Assembly (NCBI GenBank): GCA_005656395.1
Contig: SRSI01000046.1
Location: forward strand, 744,001 to 808,000
Source of the DNA: Strongyloides papillosus
Lineage: Eukaryota > Nematoda > Chromadorea > Rhabditida > Strongyloididae
Length of the DNA stretch: 64,000 nucleotides
Direction: 5' to 3'
The notes below the pieces were generated by a model. It worked only from the letters and a program-made list of their open reading frames with translations. It did not search any database and was not told the origin of the DNA. Of the stretch, positions 11,601 to 22,517 are shown piece after piece (the stretch's first letter is position 1; every line of letters starts with the position of its first letter). Made by a program: the position numbers and the translations under genes.

Positions 11601-12213
11601 TGAATGGCAAAAAAGATAAATGCTTTGAACAGTTAAAAAATCGGTTACTGTTAGTAGTTTATTATTTAAAAAATCTATATCTAACCAGTAGTATAAAAAC
11701 TTAGTAAATATTGTTGACGATTTGTGTTTTTTTAAAATATTTAATATCATTGATAACTCCTATAAAAAATTTTATTTAGGTTATAAATGTCAATACCATA
11801 ATAGCTATTAAGAGTAAAAATTGTATCTATTTTAAGACATTTATTTTATTCAATCAAATTCACAAGCAAATAATGTTTCTTGAACACTTCATTCCTTTAT
11901 ACATAGCTAAAATATGTTTTTATAACAAAATTTATATGATTTACTTAGTTTTTTCTTATCTGTACCTTAGCTGTATGAATTCTGTATACAGCATACAGCA
12001 TATACAGAATATACAGAAACTTATGCAAGTAAACGTATTTCCAAAGTCGCTGTATATTTCTCCGTACAGCTAAGATACAGCTAACGTACACCTAATTCCT
12101 GTACCTTAGCTGTGACGTTAAACCGGGTTTATCATTATTCCCTTTCACTTCCTAGCTCCCCAACTATTTTTATCATCATCAGATGGGTGATTTTGTAAAT
12201 AACCACGTTTCAT
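5627..12213 (-). CDS. CWF19L2 spliceosome/lariat-associated protein
   Basis: Minus-strand exons 12213-12149, 10650-10037, 6409-6315 and 6265-5627 join in phase to 470 aa. The C-terminal half is the CwfJ C1/C2 region: a CKRCID cysteine pair, VVAIGIK, EGLHQNH, LETYKK, IPLPEE, APIYFKKA, FGLQSGFVHVIEDD, and the closing GFDWTE. The middle has INAKILKAELRGDKELVEKLKKKL, typical of CWF19L2, listed here in two parts: NAKILKAELRG and DKELVEKLKKKL. The N-terminus (NHPSDDD) matches only the SDDE segment in the middle of the human protein, so this protein is shorter. Family members act late in splicing and lariat turnover in the nucleus. The last three exons are firm. The first exon and its junction cross an inserted element and are tentative; translation could instead start at the ATG at 10604. 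Confidence 0.82.
6410..10036 (-). other. 3.6-kb intron of CWF19L2 hosting another gene
   Basis: The donor (GTAAAT, minus strand, 10036-10031) and acceptor (TTTTCAG, ending at 6410) join codons as Q-E-H-K, matching the family sequence around the first cysteine pair. The intron is 3627 nt, while its neighbours are 40-60 nt. It contains a complete plus-strand gene at 8502-9799. The rest (6410-8500) is AT-rich with only a short hydrophobic frame at 7107-7340 that I do not trust. Confidence 0.85.
8502..9799 (+). CDS. Secreted PAN/apple-domain-like protein (nested gene)
   Basis: Exons 8502-8649, 8693-8998 and 9651-9799 are phase-consistent and give 200 aa. Residues 1-18 form a signal peptide (hydrophobic LSTILFFYFFAKAS). 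Residues 51-136 carry six cysteines (C51, C81, C85, C91, C108, C136), with the C-x3-C-x5-C pattern and a late CEL as in PAN/apple domains, which bind proteins or sugars outside the cell. The C-terminal tail (KRKHESILNALNS onward) is charged and helical-looking. The second intron is 652 nt. If it is not spliced, exon 2 runs on to a TAA ending at 9036 and gives a shorter C-terminus. The gene lies wholly within an intron of CWF19L2 on the opposite strand. The exact ligand and family member are unknown. Confidence 0.72.
10622..10790. repeat. Left inverted terminal/subterminal repeat region
   Basis: Begins CCCGGTTAATAGCC and contains repeated AGCTGTAC/GTACAGCT and GTATAC palindromes, ending with TACAGCTAAGAAAAAAC. 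The right end carries the same words in inverse orientation. Confidence 0.7.
11950..12127. repeat. Right inverted terminal/subterminal repeat region
   Basis: Read inward from 12127 it begins CCCGGTTTAACG, carries several AGCTAAGGTAC, AGCTGTAT and CTGTATACAG units, and ends ATAAGAAAAAAC near 11950, mirroring the left end. Confidence 0.7.
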
Positions 12214-14146
12214 ATTTTTAATAGAAATTTAATAATAGACGAGAAATAAAATTATATTATTATTTTTTATTGTGCTGGTAAAAATAAACGAAATAAAAAA
12301 CATGAGAGGACACTTCTCCAAACACTAATATGTATACAAAATATTTTTTTCGAATTGTTTATTTTTGGCGTTGTTAGTGATGTTTGATATTTTTATGGTA
12401 AAGAAATTCTTAAAATAAAAATAAATACAAATATTACAATGAAAAGCAATCATGTGGTGTTTCAGACGTCGTTCTTCATGTTTTATGAGTAAAATCTTGG
12501 AAGTCTGGGTTTCGAAACACGTTGTCTTCTGAGCTATGATGTAACTATAATGAGCCTGATCTACTTGATGCGAATTCCGCTTCTGAGCTCTTCCCAATAT
12601 TTTATAACATTGAGTAACATTTTTAAGAATTTGACACCAATTTTACTACGTTTAAATAAATATTACATTTATCTTAAACATATGTTTGTTTATATGTACC
12701 TCAATGAGTTTAGTTTTGATGTTTGCTTTACAGAAGTTTTTTTATCACAAAAAAGCCGCCCCCACCAAAATTAAATTTAATCACTGGAAAATTTTTTATT
12801 AGCATTATTATAAAATACATTTAAGAATGTCATTTTTTCAGACAGCTTCTACACTTGATGCAAGAAATAGTTTTAAATGTTTAGGATGCATTTTTAACAA
12901 ATGTTAGCACTACTACATTGTAATGTCTATTATACATGATATCATATATCAGAACATATTAAAAATTTTGTTTAATTTAAATAGCTTGGTTAAAATATTA
13001 TATTAGTTTCACTAGTTGATCATTAAAATTGAGTGAAGTGTAACATTATTATATATTAAAATTAGTTTATACATCATCTTATAGTTATACATTTTGAAAG
13101 TATATTTAATAAATACTACAAAGATATTCTAAAGTGTAATAACTTAAGGCAGTCAAATATTCCTTTTTAATTGCTTTCATCTGTATATTATTTTATAATT
13201 TTTGAGTGTAGACAGTTATTGTTGATATTTGAAATTCTTTGTTGTTGGTCATATAGTCATTATCAAAGTTTATTGTTGTAAGCAACTTCTTATGAAATGC
13301 TTTACTTTTTTAATTAAATGTGGTGGGTGTATATATTAAACAAGTTATATTTAAGCTTATATCATTTTTATGTAAAATATTATAGTGTTTTACATTTCTT
13401 TGTTTTTAATTCAAAATGTTTAAATCTTTACAATCATAGACTTAAAAAATGTGAAAAAAGTGTTACATTATGACATATTTTCAAGCAATTATTAATCATT
13501 CTTTATGTATCTTTAAGATATAGTTGTAGCATTTTTTTATATTTATTCTGCATTCTATTATATAGTAAAATATTTTCAATTATAAATAAAAGCCATTAAA
13601 TGAAGGAAAGTAATGTGAATTTTCTTTATTGCTTCCACAAATAAAATAATAGACTAAGATATTTTTAATATTTTTCTGTATGTTTGTCACACTAAACTAC
13701 TACAACAACGTTTACATATTTTATTAAAAGAAATTTATTTTTATACATTTAAAAAATTTAATAAAATGTTTCTTAAAATCTCTGACATAATTATTAGTAT
13801 AATTTGCCATTAAAATACTACATTTTACTGTCATTGAAGGTGCTTTTTACCAGGATTCGTAAATAATTCCTAATAAGATCAAATATTCTTGTGACTTATT
13901 TTTAAACTACTAATATCATATGTTTTTGTCGATAGAATCACTTTGAAAAGTACCTATATTACACATTGTTATAATATGTATCGTTTACTAAGCAATTCAA
14001 TTAATTCTACTATTTACTATGTAGTTTGAAAGTGAGTATTTTAATAGTTAGGACTAATCTTTGTGCTTTAAATTATTTTAATACATTACTTTTTATAATT
14101 TTATTTAATTAATCCAATACTTTTTATTATATTATATTTTTTTTAG
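12214..14146. other. Gene-less stretch with one GC-richer island
   Basis: AT-rich DNA between CWF19L2 and TTLL4. A TTTTTACCAG acceptor-like site on the minus strand (about 12275-12284) could be the trans-splice site of CWF19L2. A GC-richer block at about 12455-12600 carries A-box-like and B-box-like words on the minus strand (see findings). Frames at 12325-12597 and 12550-12774 are not convincing as proteins. Confidence 0.5.
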
Positions 14147-14162
14147 AAGGACACCATTTAGT

Positions 14163-15980
14163 ATGCCTTCCTCTGTTGATTGTATCTCTACTGGTACAAC
14201 AGGAGGTGAAGATGACTCAGAAAAAAATACTAATACCGAGACAGAAAAAGATTCAGGCTTTCATTCATTAATATGTTTAAGGAAATTTATTTCAAATATT
14301 GTTAATCCATCTGATAAAATATACAAAGATCTTGGAAATGATGCTGATATTAAAAAATTGTTTATAAAGACAGATAAAGTTAATCCATTACTGCAAGAAT
14401 CATTATTCGAAAATGTTCCACCATTAATATGTTTTTATAGTAAAGGTAATAAAGTAGTAAAACCTAGTAAAAAAATTAGTAATCACTTATATTGGTGTCA
14501 AAATGCATTATTACCTATTGTGATGAAAAAAACTCTTGCCTCATCACATTTTAAAATTGTACCAGAAGAAGATAACTGGATAGGATATTGGGGTCGACAT
14601 TGGAAATCTCCAAAATACAAAACTTTAAAACCATTTCAAAAAATGAATCATTTTCCAGGAGCATTCCATTTTGGAAGGAAAGATAGATTATGGATGCACT
14701 TAAAAGAAATGATGGATAGGCAAATAAATAACGATTTTTTTATAATGCCTTTTTCATATATTCTCCCAAAAGATTTTGAAAGTGCAAAAAAATACCTTGA
14801 AAAAAGTGAAAATAATAAATTAATTTTGAAACCTCCAGCATCTGCCAGAGGATCTGGTATAACATTAACAACAAATATCTCTCAAATATCAGGGGAAACA
14901 CCATTAGTTGCTCAAGAATATATAGAAAAACCTCTTCTTATAAATGGTTCAAAATTTGACTTAAGATTTTATGTTTATGTGCCTTCATTAGATCCATTAA
15001 GAATATATTTCTATGATGATGGTTTAGTTAGATTTGCCTCACTACCATATTCTAATTGCCCAAGTACCATGGATAATAAGTATATTTATTTAACAAATTA
15101 TTCTATCAATAAAAATGCTCAGTCTGAAGGACATACAAGTGAACCTGTTCCAAAATGGAATATGGCAACTTTTTGGAAATACTTAGATGACAATTACGGA
15201 AAAGATAAAAGGGAAGTCGTTAGGAGTAAAATTAAAAACGTTGCAGCAAAAGCTGTTATCGCTTGTGAGAGTTACATTCGATCTCATGCTGAGAAACATT
15301 CTACATTTTTATTTAATTGCCATGAATTATTTGGAATGGATATTATTTTAGATGAAAATTTAGAACCATGGTTACTAGAAATGAATATATCACCATCACT
15401 TCATTCAGGTACACAATTAGATCGTGAAGTTAAAGGTCCTCTGGCAAAGGATGTTATGAATATGAGTTGCATTAATTTACCATCATCTGATGAGATTCCT
15501 CAACAATATACAATCAACTATGGAATAAAGAATTACAAAGAATTTTTCAGTAATGAACATTTACAAAAACAAGATTATTATGAAAGAAAATATGAGAATG
15601 ATGAAGGAGGTTGTTCAGATATACTGGAAGATTTAACAGATGCAGATGTAAGAATGTTAATTGCCTTTGAAGATGAATATCATAGACGTGGAAAATTTGA
15701 ATTAATATATCCAAATGGTAGGAAAACAGAAGAACTACTTGCTTGTACACTTAACACAATTTATTCCAATATTCTACTTCATGAATGGGTTTGTGAAAAT
15801 CATCCTAATCACGAACCTGGAATTCAACGCTTAAATAAACTTTGTGAAGTTAACTATCATTATCCCTGTCTCTCCTCAACATCATCCCAAATCGGTAGTA
15901 GTGATGATGAAGAGATAGATGAGGAGGATGATGAAGATGATTATGGATCTCATGAATCCACAGTTCCTAATAATGTTTAG
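14163..15980 (+). CDS. ttll-4: Tubulin glutamylase, TTLL4 type
   Basis: A single-exon gene of 605 aa. The tubulin-tyrosine-ligase-like domain (about 95-430) shows WIGYWGRHWKSP, FPGAFHFGRKDRLW, the ATP-binding KPPASARGSGI, QEYIEKPLLINGSKFDLRFY, YIYLTNYSINK, and the metal-binding end FGMDIILDENLEPWLLEMN. These are signatures of TTLL4-class glutamylases, which add glutamates to tubulin tails on axonemal and neuronal microtubules. The C-terminus is acidic (DDEEIDEEDDEDD). An acceptor TTTTTTTTAG ends at 14146, 16 nt before the ATG, suggesting trans-splicing. The poly(A) signal is AATAAA at 16045-16050. The gene converges on the neighbour at 16251. Confidence 0.9.
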   Translation: MPSSVDCISTGTTGGEDDSEKNTNTETEKDSGFHSLICLRKFISNIVNPSDKIYKDLGNDADIKKLFIKTDKVNPLLQESLFENVPPLICFYSKGNKVVKPSKKISNHLYWCQNALLPIVMKKTLASSHFKIVPEEDNWIGYWGRHWKSPKYKTLKPFQKMNHFPGAFHFGRKDRLWMHLKEMMDRQINNDFFIMPFSYILPKDFESAKKYLEKSENNKLILKPPASARGSGITLTTNISQISGETPLVAQEYIEKPLLINGSKFDLRFYVYVPSLDPLRIYFYDDGLVRFASLPYSNCPSTMDNKYIYLTNYSINKNAQSEGHTSEPVPKWNMATFWKYLDDNYGKDKREVVRSKIKNVAAKAVIACESYIRSHAEKHSTFLFNCHELFGMDIILDENLEPWLLEMNISPSLHSGTQLDREVKGPLAKDVMNMSCINLPSSDEIPQQYTINYGIKNYKEFFSNEHLQKQDYYERKYENDEGGCSDILEDLTDADVRMLIAFEDEYHRRGKFELIYPNGRKTEELLACTLNTIYSNILLHEWVCENHPNHEPGIQRLNKLCEVNYHYPCLSSTSSQIGSSDDEEIDEEDDEDDYGSHESTVPNNV

Positions 15981-16250
15981 TTATTTGTATATACATGAAA
16001 ACAATTTTGTTTACATTATAACTTTTCATTTTCTTTAAAATTTTAATAAAAACATTTCGATTATCTACATTTTATTATTTATATTAAATTCCTAATATCG
16101 ACAAATTGATACAATACCAGTTTCTGATTTCTTTAACATAATAGAATTTATATTGGTATATATAGCTATGTCCAAAGAAGGACATTTTGTATTGAAAATT
16201 TCATTAACCTAAAATTAGAAAAAAGTAAACAATTGAATTTAAAAATTAGA

Positions 16251-17434
16251 TTAACAAACCAGCGATGTTGTTAAGGTGGAGCCATAGTAGCATTTATAGG
16301 AATCCTGAAGTGATTCAATTGTATAGAAAATTCCCTTATCCATACACGTAAAAAGATTACATTTAAAATCTAATGGTGTAATTAAATCAACAGAAGATGA
16401 GTTATTATACAATGAATTATAGTCACTGGAAATAGATTGCATATAACGAGTAACAAAAGGACGTTCATCAAAAGGTTCTAATTCAGTTTCAAAGTTATAA
16501 TCTTCAAGTAACCCCAATGAACTTATTGATGCAAATACATTATTATTTTTCAATATTTGATCGACACTGTATGATGGTGTTACAGGTGGTATTGTTGATT
16601 CCTTATTTCTTACTGTGTCATTGTTAATAAAAACATCATCGTCATCATTTTTTCCATAATAGATATTATTGTTTGCGAAAAACACATTATCATATGAAGA
16701 AGTTGAATCGTTATTTTTAGGGTTACGATGATTTTGTGGACCATTTTTGTCATTTATCTCTTGATTAATTTTTTCTTTCTTATCTTCTATATGATGAATA
16801 ACACTTTCTCTCTCACGATTTATTCTTATTTTAGTTGGTAACTTGTATTTGTCTGTTTCAACAATCTGAATCATATTTTTGCTCTCCATACATTTCAAAT
16901 ACTGTTTAAGAAGTCCTTTGTTTCCTTTTATTGTGGCCCAGTAATTTAAGCTGACATTATTATACTTGCAGTACGCAGGAATACATTCAACACTAACAAT
17001 TTCAAGATTGGTATAAAGAAGTATGTGAAAAAGTTGCTCCATAAATAAATTACTTAACTTTCCTTTATATTCTGGGGATTTTCTTTCAATTTTCTTAGGT
17101 TTAAGTTCACCACTTACAACACTAAATTCAACAGGATTACCACCTTTGTACTTTTTAGCTCTTAAAAAACCTTTCTTTATCATCCTATCAATATGGTAAC
17201 TCCAGTGTTTTCCATTTGGACTTGATTTTGTCATATACTCCCAATAGTCAATTTCTATAGAACATTTTCTATAACAATAATTATTTCCAGAAAAGTTATA
17301 TAAAATACTTACTCACAAACACTAGGTAAATTTCGAACGTTAAAATCCACTCTACCATCTTCTTTCATAGCACGAAGTAACTTGGCTTCAAAAACATCAT
17401 CAGAGTCAGGTCGAAAGAGTGACCCTGGTCCCAT
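16251..17434 (-). CDS. Orphan protein, possibly winged-helix
   Basis: Exons 17434-17313 and 17268-16251 (45-nt intron at 17312-17269, split Glu codon) encode 379 aa. I do not recognise the family. The first 150 residues look globular and helical, with basic stretches such as IDRMIKKGFLRAKKYKGG followed by a beta-like segment, which suggests a winged-helix DNA-binding fold. This is a guess from pattern only. The middle (about 190-260) is Asn/Asp-rich and disordered, with NNDSTSSYDN and NDDDDVF. The first exon starts at ATG 17434, just behind a TTTTTTTTCCAG acceptor ending at 17449. Its tail-to-tail neighbour is TTLL4, with about 270 bp between stops. A nematode-specific transcription regulator is possible but unproven. 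Confidence 0.75.
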
Positions 17435-17449
17435 AATAAACAAATATTC

Positions 17450-18118
17450 TGGAAAAAAAATAAAGTTATACAAACAAAATTTAAGATGATTACGAAATTA
17501 GATATCATGATTAGAGCGCTTTTCTACTCTAAGCCTTTGTTCATTGAATAAACGATAAACTGAAATAGTTCATATTAAAAAAGACATTGAGTACCAAAAA
17601 GCTGACATTTTTAATATTGGTGAATAATTATACATGTAAAAAAGTACCTAAAGACAATATAAGATAAAAAAAAACTGTTCTGTTGTCATGTATAGTAGGT
17701 ATTTTAATCTGATATGCAAAATGTCCCTAGCTTAAACATCTTTTTAAGGGAAAAAAATCATACCATTTTGAAATTGTCATCCTGTAAAAATAAGGATTGT
17801 GTCTATTTGACAATATGTCAAAAATTATATACTCTGTGAATATAGCCTACGAGAATGAATATCTAATTAAAGACATTGGGAAAGTATCCAGGAATTATGA
17901 AATATTTCAATAAAACTCTCCATATATGCATAATTTTATAGTTATAAACACAATTGTCGTTTTTCAAATTTATTTATTATCATTTAAACAGAACAAATAA
18001 GTATGATAAAAAGATTTCTTCTGAGGATTGTTGTAATCCAAAACTACCTTTATCGTTCATTAAAAGATAGTTAATGGTGTTTGTGACGTCTTTTAAAAGT
18101 AAAAAGTTTATTTTTCAG
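17450..18118. other. Intergenic region
   Basis: AT-rich spacer between the orphan's 5' end and the stop of the tRNA-modification gene. No frame, RNA gene or repeat is apparent. Confidence 0.55.
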
Positions 18119-19423
18119 TCACCCAATTTTTTCTTTTAACTCTTTACTATTATTTTGAACGCCATCTTTATCACGCTTTTTCTTTAATAAATGTTTATGT
18201 TTTTTTCCTTCTATATGGTGTTCCCATGACGTTGAACCATGAATTTCAATTGAACAAACTTCACAAAAGAATACTTTATTAAGTAATTCATTATCAATGG
18301 TTGATTGACAGTTTTCACTCTTTTTCCATAATTTACAATACTGATTATTGATATTTTTAATATCACCTTTATTAATGAAATTATCAACAATATCTAAAAT
18401 TATTGGGATATTTTGATTGTAAAAATCATTTTTTTCTGTCGTATCGACAAGATATATATGATTGACACCGTTATTACGATTCATTAGTCGTTGCCTTAGC
18501 CGTTTTCTTTGTTTTCTTGCATATTGTCTTGTATGCACTTGAAGATCATTAATTCCTCTTTCAAAATTTGAATCTGTTTCATCTTTAAACCACGGCTGAA
18601 ATTCCTTTATACCTATACTCTGCATTATACCAAATTTACCTAATTTCTGACCATGACTTTCATAAAAACTCTTTAATTCATCCTTTAAACCACGTTCAAC
18701 CATCTTGTCAACACGCTTATTTAATCTATCATCCAATATCTTTTCCTCAGCATCCATATTAATAATAAGAACATTTTCATACCTTAACTTATTATCATTC
18801 TTCTCTTGCCTTTTTATAAATTCACTTTTTTTGGTACCCGTTGTTAGAGCAATTTCAATAGCTCGTTGAACTCTTGCTCTATTATTCCTATGAACTTGAT
18901 TTCCTGAGATGTGATCAATCTCAAGGAGCATTTCATATAATTCATCATTACTTTTATTTTTTAAACTCATACGAATTTCATTTACTTTATTTTGATCAGT
19001 TGGAATAAGATTATCATTAAATAGAATCCCTTCTATATAATAACTAGTTCCACCACATATGACTGGAAGTTTCCCCTGACTCCATAAGTTATTCATAATA
19101 TCAAAACAATCATCTCTAAATTGGTGAACATTGTATCCTCGTACATCTGGCTCCAGAAAACTCATCAAATGGTGTTGAACACCTTTTTTTTCATCTTCAG
19201 TAACTTTATTTGTAGCTATATCAAGACCTTAAAATTTTATAATTATTTTAGTACTAACTTAGTGATTACCTTTGTAAATCTGTTGACTATCTGCACTTAT
19301 AACTTCTCCATTAAATTTCTTGGCTATTTCAATTGCTGCATCACTTTTTCCAGCACCTGTACAGCCCATAACAACAACATAAGGGTTTTTTACCTTTACC
19401 ATTGTTGATAAAAATCTTTTCAT
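18119..19423 (-). CDS. gro-1: tRNA dimethylallyltransferase (TRIT1/GRO-1)
   Basis: Exons 19423-19270 and 19227-18119 encode 420 aa. The enzyme transfers an isopentenyl group to A37 of tRNAs read by UNN codons, in mitochondria and cytosol. Visible motifs: P-loop GCTGAGKS (20-27), [15 protein letters not shown] around residue 50, the substrate-site [17 protein letters not shown], and [15 protein letters not shown]. The C-terminal matrin-type C2H2 zinc finger (CEVC...H...[11 protein letters not shown]) is typical of eukaryotic TRIT1. Two early in-frame ATGs (codons 1 and 8) could give a mitochondrial form and a shorter one. The start lies 142 bp from the divergent ATG of the next gene, so a shared promoter is likely. 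Confidence 0.92.
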
Positions 19424-19565
19424 ACTATTACTACTAAATTTATAGTAAAAATGGTACTCTATACTACCATCTTACAACGATACTCTGTTTCCACATGGGA
19501 AATTGTATACTTTCTTTTTACTTTGTATTTCATCATTGTATTTTATTTTGAAATTTGAATGAAAT
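19424..19565. promoter_or_regulatory. Short bidirectional promoter region
   Basis: Only 142 bp separate the start codons of the gro-1 gene (-) and the disordered orphan (+). Both 5' UTRs and promoters must fit here, so the region is probably bidirectional. No specific binding site was recognised. Confidence 0.5.
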
Positions 19566-20612
19566 ATGCCTAGCTTTAGTTTCTCTAATACCAATAAATC
19601 TCTTGAGGATGATTCTAACGAATCTTTCTTCAGTGTAAGTGACCGTCTTTCTATGGTGGTAAGTTATTTCTAGAAAATTTTTTTATATTCACTTTAGCCT
19701 GGAGCATTGGATTCAAGATTTAATTCTTTCCAAGGACCTAACGATTCAGCTTACCTGACTCCAAAAGCAAATAGATCTGCCAAAATTAAAGAAGAAATAA
19801 CTCCAAATAGTGATCAAGAGAATAAGCCAGCTAATGGATTAAATAAATCTCTATTTAGTGAATCTAATTTTAGAACACTAAATGACTACTCAATGTGTCA
19901 TAGCAAAGGTTCCAGAATATTGTCTAGAGCTTCAAATTTTTTAAAAAATGAAAGAATAACTGATCCTATTGAGCACAATGCTTCTATTGCCAGTATTCAG
20001 ACTAATTTTTATGTTAATCCCATGTTCCCTTCTGATATTATGGGTACTGCATTTGACAAAGCTCGTGCAGATATTGACATACTACTTGATGACTTCAAGA
20101 AGAATGTTTCTTTGATCAAAGAAAGAGACAATGTACCTACGAGTAAATGGGATTTAAAAAAACATACACTGTCTGAGGAGTTTCTTAAATTACGTGAAAA
20201 ACCAAAACCAAAAGTTCCATCCACTAGCAAGAATGTGATTACTCCTGCCGATGTCAGCAAAACTCAAAGTGTCGTTAATTCATTATTAACAACTATTTCA
20301 CAGGGAGCAAATTATCAAATGACAACTAACAATCCAAATTATTTCCCATGTTCTCAAGTATTTTTAAACAATGGTGTTCCGGTTTTGCATCAACAAGTTC
20401 TCCCTCCTCAAAATACTTTTACTCAACCATTATTACACCCACAACAAGGAATGGTTGTAGTTGGTAATACTCTGTTACAACAACCATCAATTCCAACAAA
20501 TGATACTGGAGCTGAGAAGACAGAAGAGGAAATAGAAGCTGAAGAGGAAAAGGACAGGAAAATCATAAGCATCTTGGACAGAATCTCTCGTGTTGAAGAT
20601 CCACTTCCATAA
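19566..20612 (+). CDS. Disordered orphan protein
   Basis: Exons 19566-19658 and 19698-20612 (39-nt intron, phase 0) encode 335 aa. I do not recognise a family. The N-terminal 130 residues are Ser/Asn-rich with possible proline-directed phosphosites (LTPKAN, ITPNSDQEN). A central helical segment, FDKARADIDILLDDFKKNV, may form a coiled coil. The region at 215-285 is Gln/Pro-rich, and the C-terminus is acidic (EKTEEEIEAEEEKD) and ends in a helix, ISILDRISRVED. It could be a scaffold or regulatory protein, but nothing in the sequence fixes a role. The first exon begins MPSFSFSNTN. It diverges from gro-1. Confidence 0.78.
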
Positions 20613-21135
20613 AATTTTTTGTAAAGCTATCATTATATAAATATAGTACCGATTTGATTGTTTTTTTATTTTGTTTTTTTATCCTCTTGCATAATTACAC
20701 TTTAAAAATCATTAACTATTTTATTAAGCAATTTCGTAAGGTGAAATCAAGATGTATATTAAGGGAAGTTAATAAAAAATTTTTTTTATTTCAATATCCA
20801 TCAAGAATATTTTATAGAATGTTTGATACACATTTTTTATTATAATATAGATTTTTATTCAATTCAATACAACCGGTTTTAGATGCGATGAAATGTGGTC
20901 ATCCCGATAATAAAGACAGAATTTAATTAAATAATTCCCAATCTACGTTTGTTTCATTCTCAATTTCTTTTTGTCAAATCTCCGTATATATACAGAGGAT
21001 TTTGTAATTTTCCGTTAATAAGAACAGTACCTACAAGGCTGTTTCTGATATATGACCTACCTTTACTATACTATTCTAAGAATATATATATTTGTCTAAA
21101 TTTTTCTCTGGATCAATACCCTATTTTTGTGAGAA
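20613..21135. other. Intergenic region
   Basis: 3' UTR of the orphan and upstream region of PGAP2. Short frames (20654-20845, 20949-21146) are Phe/Tyr/Lys-rich translations of AT-rich DNA, and no motif is seen. Confidence 0.55.
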
Positions 21136-22204
21136 ATGTCAGCTGAGATTGATACAAAAGAAGATAATACAACTATTATTAAGCTACAATCTTCAAAGGA
21201 TGATTCTACTTGTTGTGTGCGTGAAACAAAAAAAAATAAATTCTCTAATGATAAAAGATTTGAAAGTATTCACCCAACTAGATGTGCTCCAGAATATTCT
21301 GTAAAAGAAATATGTAAAATAAATCCATCACTTTTCGTTGCACTAGGATTCTTTCCTCCATTTATTGGTGCTTTTAGTTCAATTTTTATGGCACTCGTTT
21401 TTCATTACGATCTCATTAGTAATTATAACTGGCAATGTGGTGTATGTAAAAATTATTTTTTTATTTTATATAATAATTTTATTTTAGAGAGCAAGATTTC
21501 CATCAATATCTCGTATTATCAATTTACCTTTAGAACGTATACCATGGCAATTATTTGTCTTATTTCATGTTCCATTTAGAGTTATTGAATTATGTGTTGG
21601 ACGTATGTTTTATAATTTATTTTTTTTATATTAATTAACACTTTAATTCCATGATTTAGATGTTAGATATAAAAGATTAATGTCTGTACATTGTAAGTGG
21701 CCGAAATTTTACAATTTTAGTAGACTCTGTTATACAACATTTGGTTTCTGTGAGGTGATTTTCTTAGTCATCCTTAGTGTTATAGGTGAAAGAGAAAATA
21801 TTGGTTTACATGTAATATTCTTTTATCTTATGGGTTTATGTGGATTTATATTTTATATCGCGAATATAATTTGTCATTCACAGTCACTTTGGTATCTAAA
21901 TCCATATGGTCGGTTAAGTTATTATATTAAAATAATAACAACGTGTCTATATTTCATATCAATGCCAATATTATTTACAGCATTCTATCTTTATTGGAAA
22001 AAATGTATAACAGTTAGTAAGTTAATATCATAAATATTTCATCTTTATATAAAAAATTCTTTTTCAGTGTATGACATTTTTGCACTTACAGAGTATACAG
22101 ATTTTTTCTTGAATATCACATACCATTGTTGTGCATTTCTAGATATTAGACATAAAGTTATATTCAGTATTCGGAATGTTAAACCTGCCGATAAAGTATT
22201 GTAA
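21136..22204 (+). CDS. PGAP2-like GPI-anchor lipid-remodelling membrane protein
   Basis: Four exons, 21136-21441, 21488-21602, 21660-22016 and 22068-22204, join in phase to 304 aa. The sequence follows the Frag1/DRAM/Sfk1 family member PGAP2, a Golgi/ER multi-spanning protein needed for fatty-acid remodelling of GPI anchors. Landmarks: a first membrane span with PPFIGAFSSIFMALVFHYD, then WQCG and FPSISRIINLP, IPWQLFVLFHVPFRVIEL, FYNFSRLCYTTFGFCEVIFL, and the last span starting IFALTEYTDFFLNITYH and FLDIRHKVI. About five or six membrane segments are visible. The N-terminal 55 residues are polar and cytosolic. An alternative read-through of exon 3 would stop 16 nt further on and lose the last span. 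Confidence 0.86.
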
Positions 22205-22517
22205 AAAAAATACAGGAAAATTCTCATATAAATAACGATTTATAAATAAATAGAAATCCTTTGTACATTATTATTTTTATTATATATTTCTACTAATTAA
22301 CCGGATTTAACAAAATGAAAATAAATTAAATTTACTAAAAAATATGAATCACATTTGTCTAATTAATTTGTTAACTTTTATTGTAAGCCAGTTTCGTTAA
22401 AAAAAAATTCTCACCAAGAAATTGGTAGAGTGATAAGTTATGGAAATTTTTATTTTAACTGGATAAACCAATAAATTTCTAGTTGACTACTTATAATTAT
22501 TGGTTTTTTTTTCAAGT

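Larger units (their letters stand above)
10622..12127. mobile_element. 1.5-kb element with inverted, repeat-rich ends
   Basis: Both ends start with CCCGGTT(T)AA in inverted orientation (10622 inward; 12127 inward). About 165-190 bp at each end share, in inverted order, GTACGTTAGCTGTAT, CTGTATACAG, TACAGCTAAG and AAGAAAAAAC, with many GTACAGCTAA/AGCTGTAC sub-repeats. These ends are visibly richer in GC than their surroundings. No obvious target-site duplication beyond TT is seen, and no long transposase frame is present. It therefore looks like a non-autonomous or decayed DNA transposon with subterminal repeats. A further CCCGGCTTAA lies inside at 11502-11511. The element fills most of the first CWF19L2 intron. 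Confidence 0.68.
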
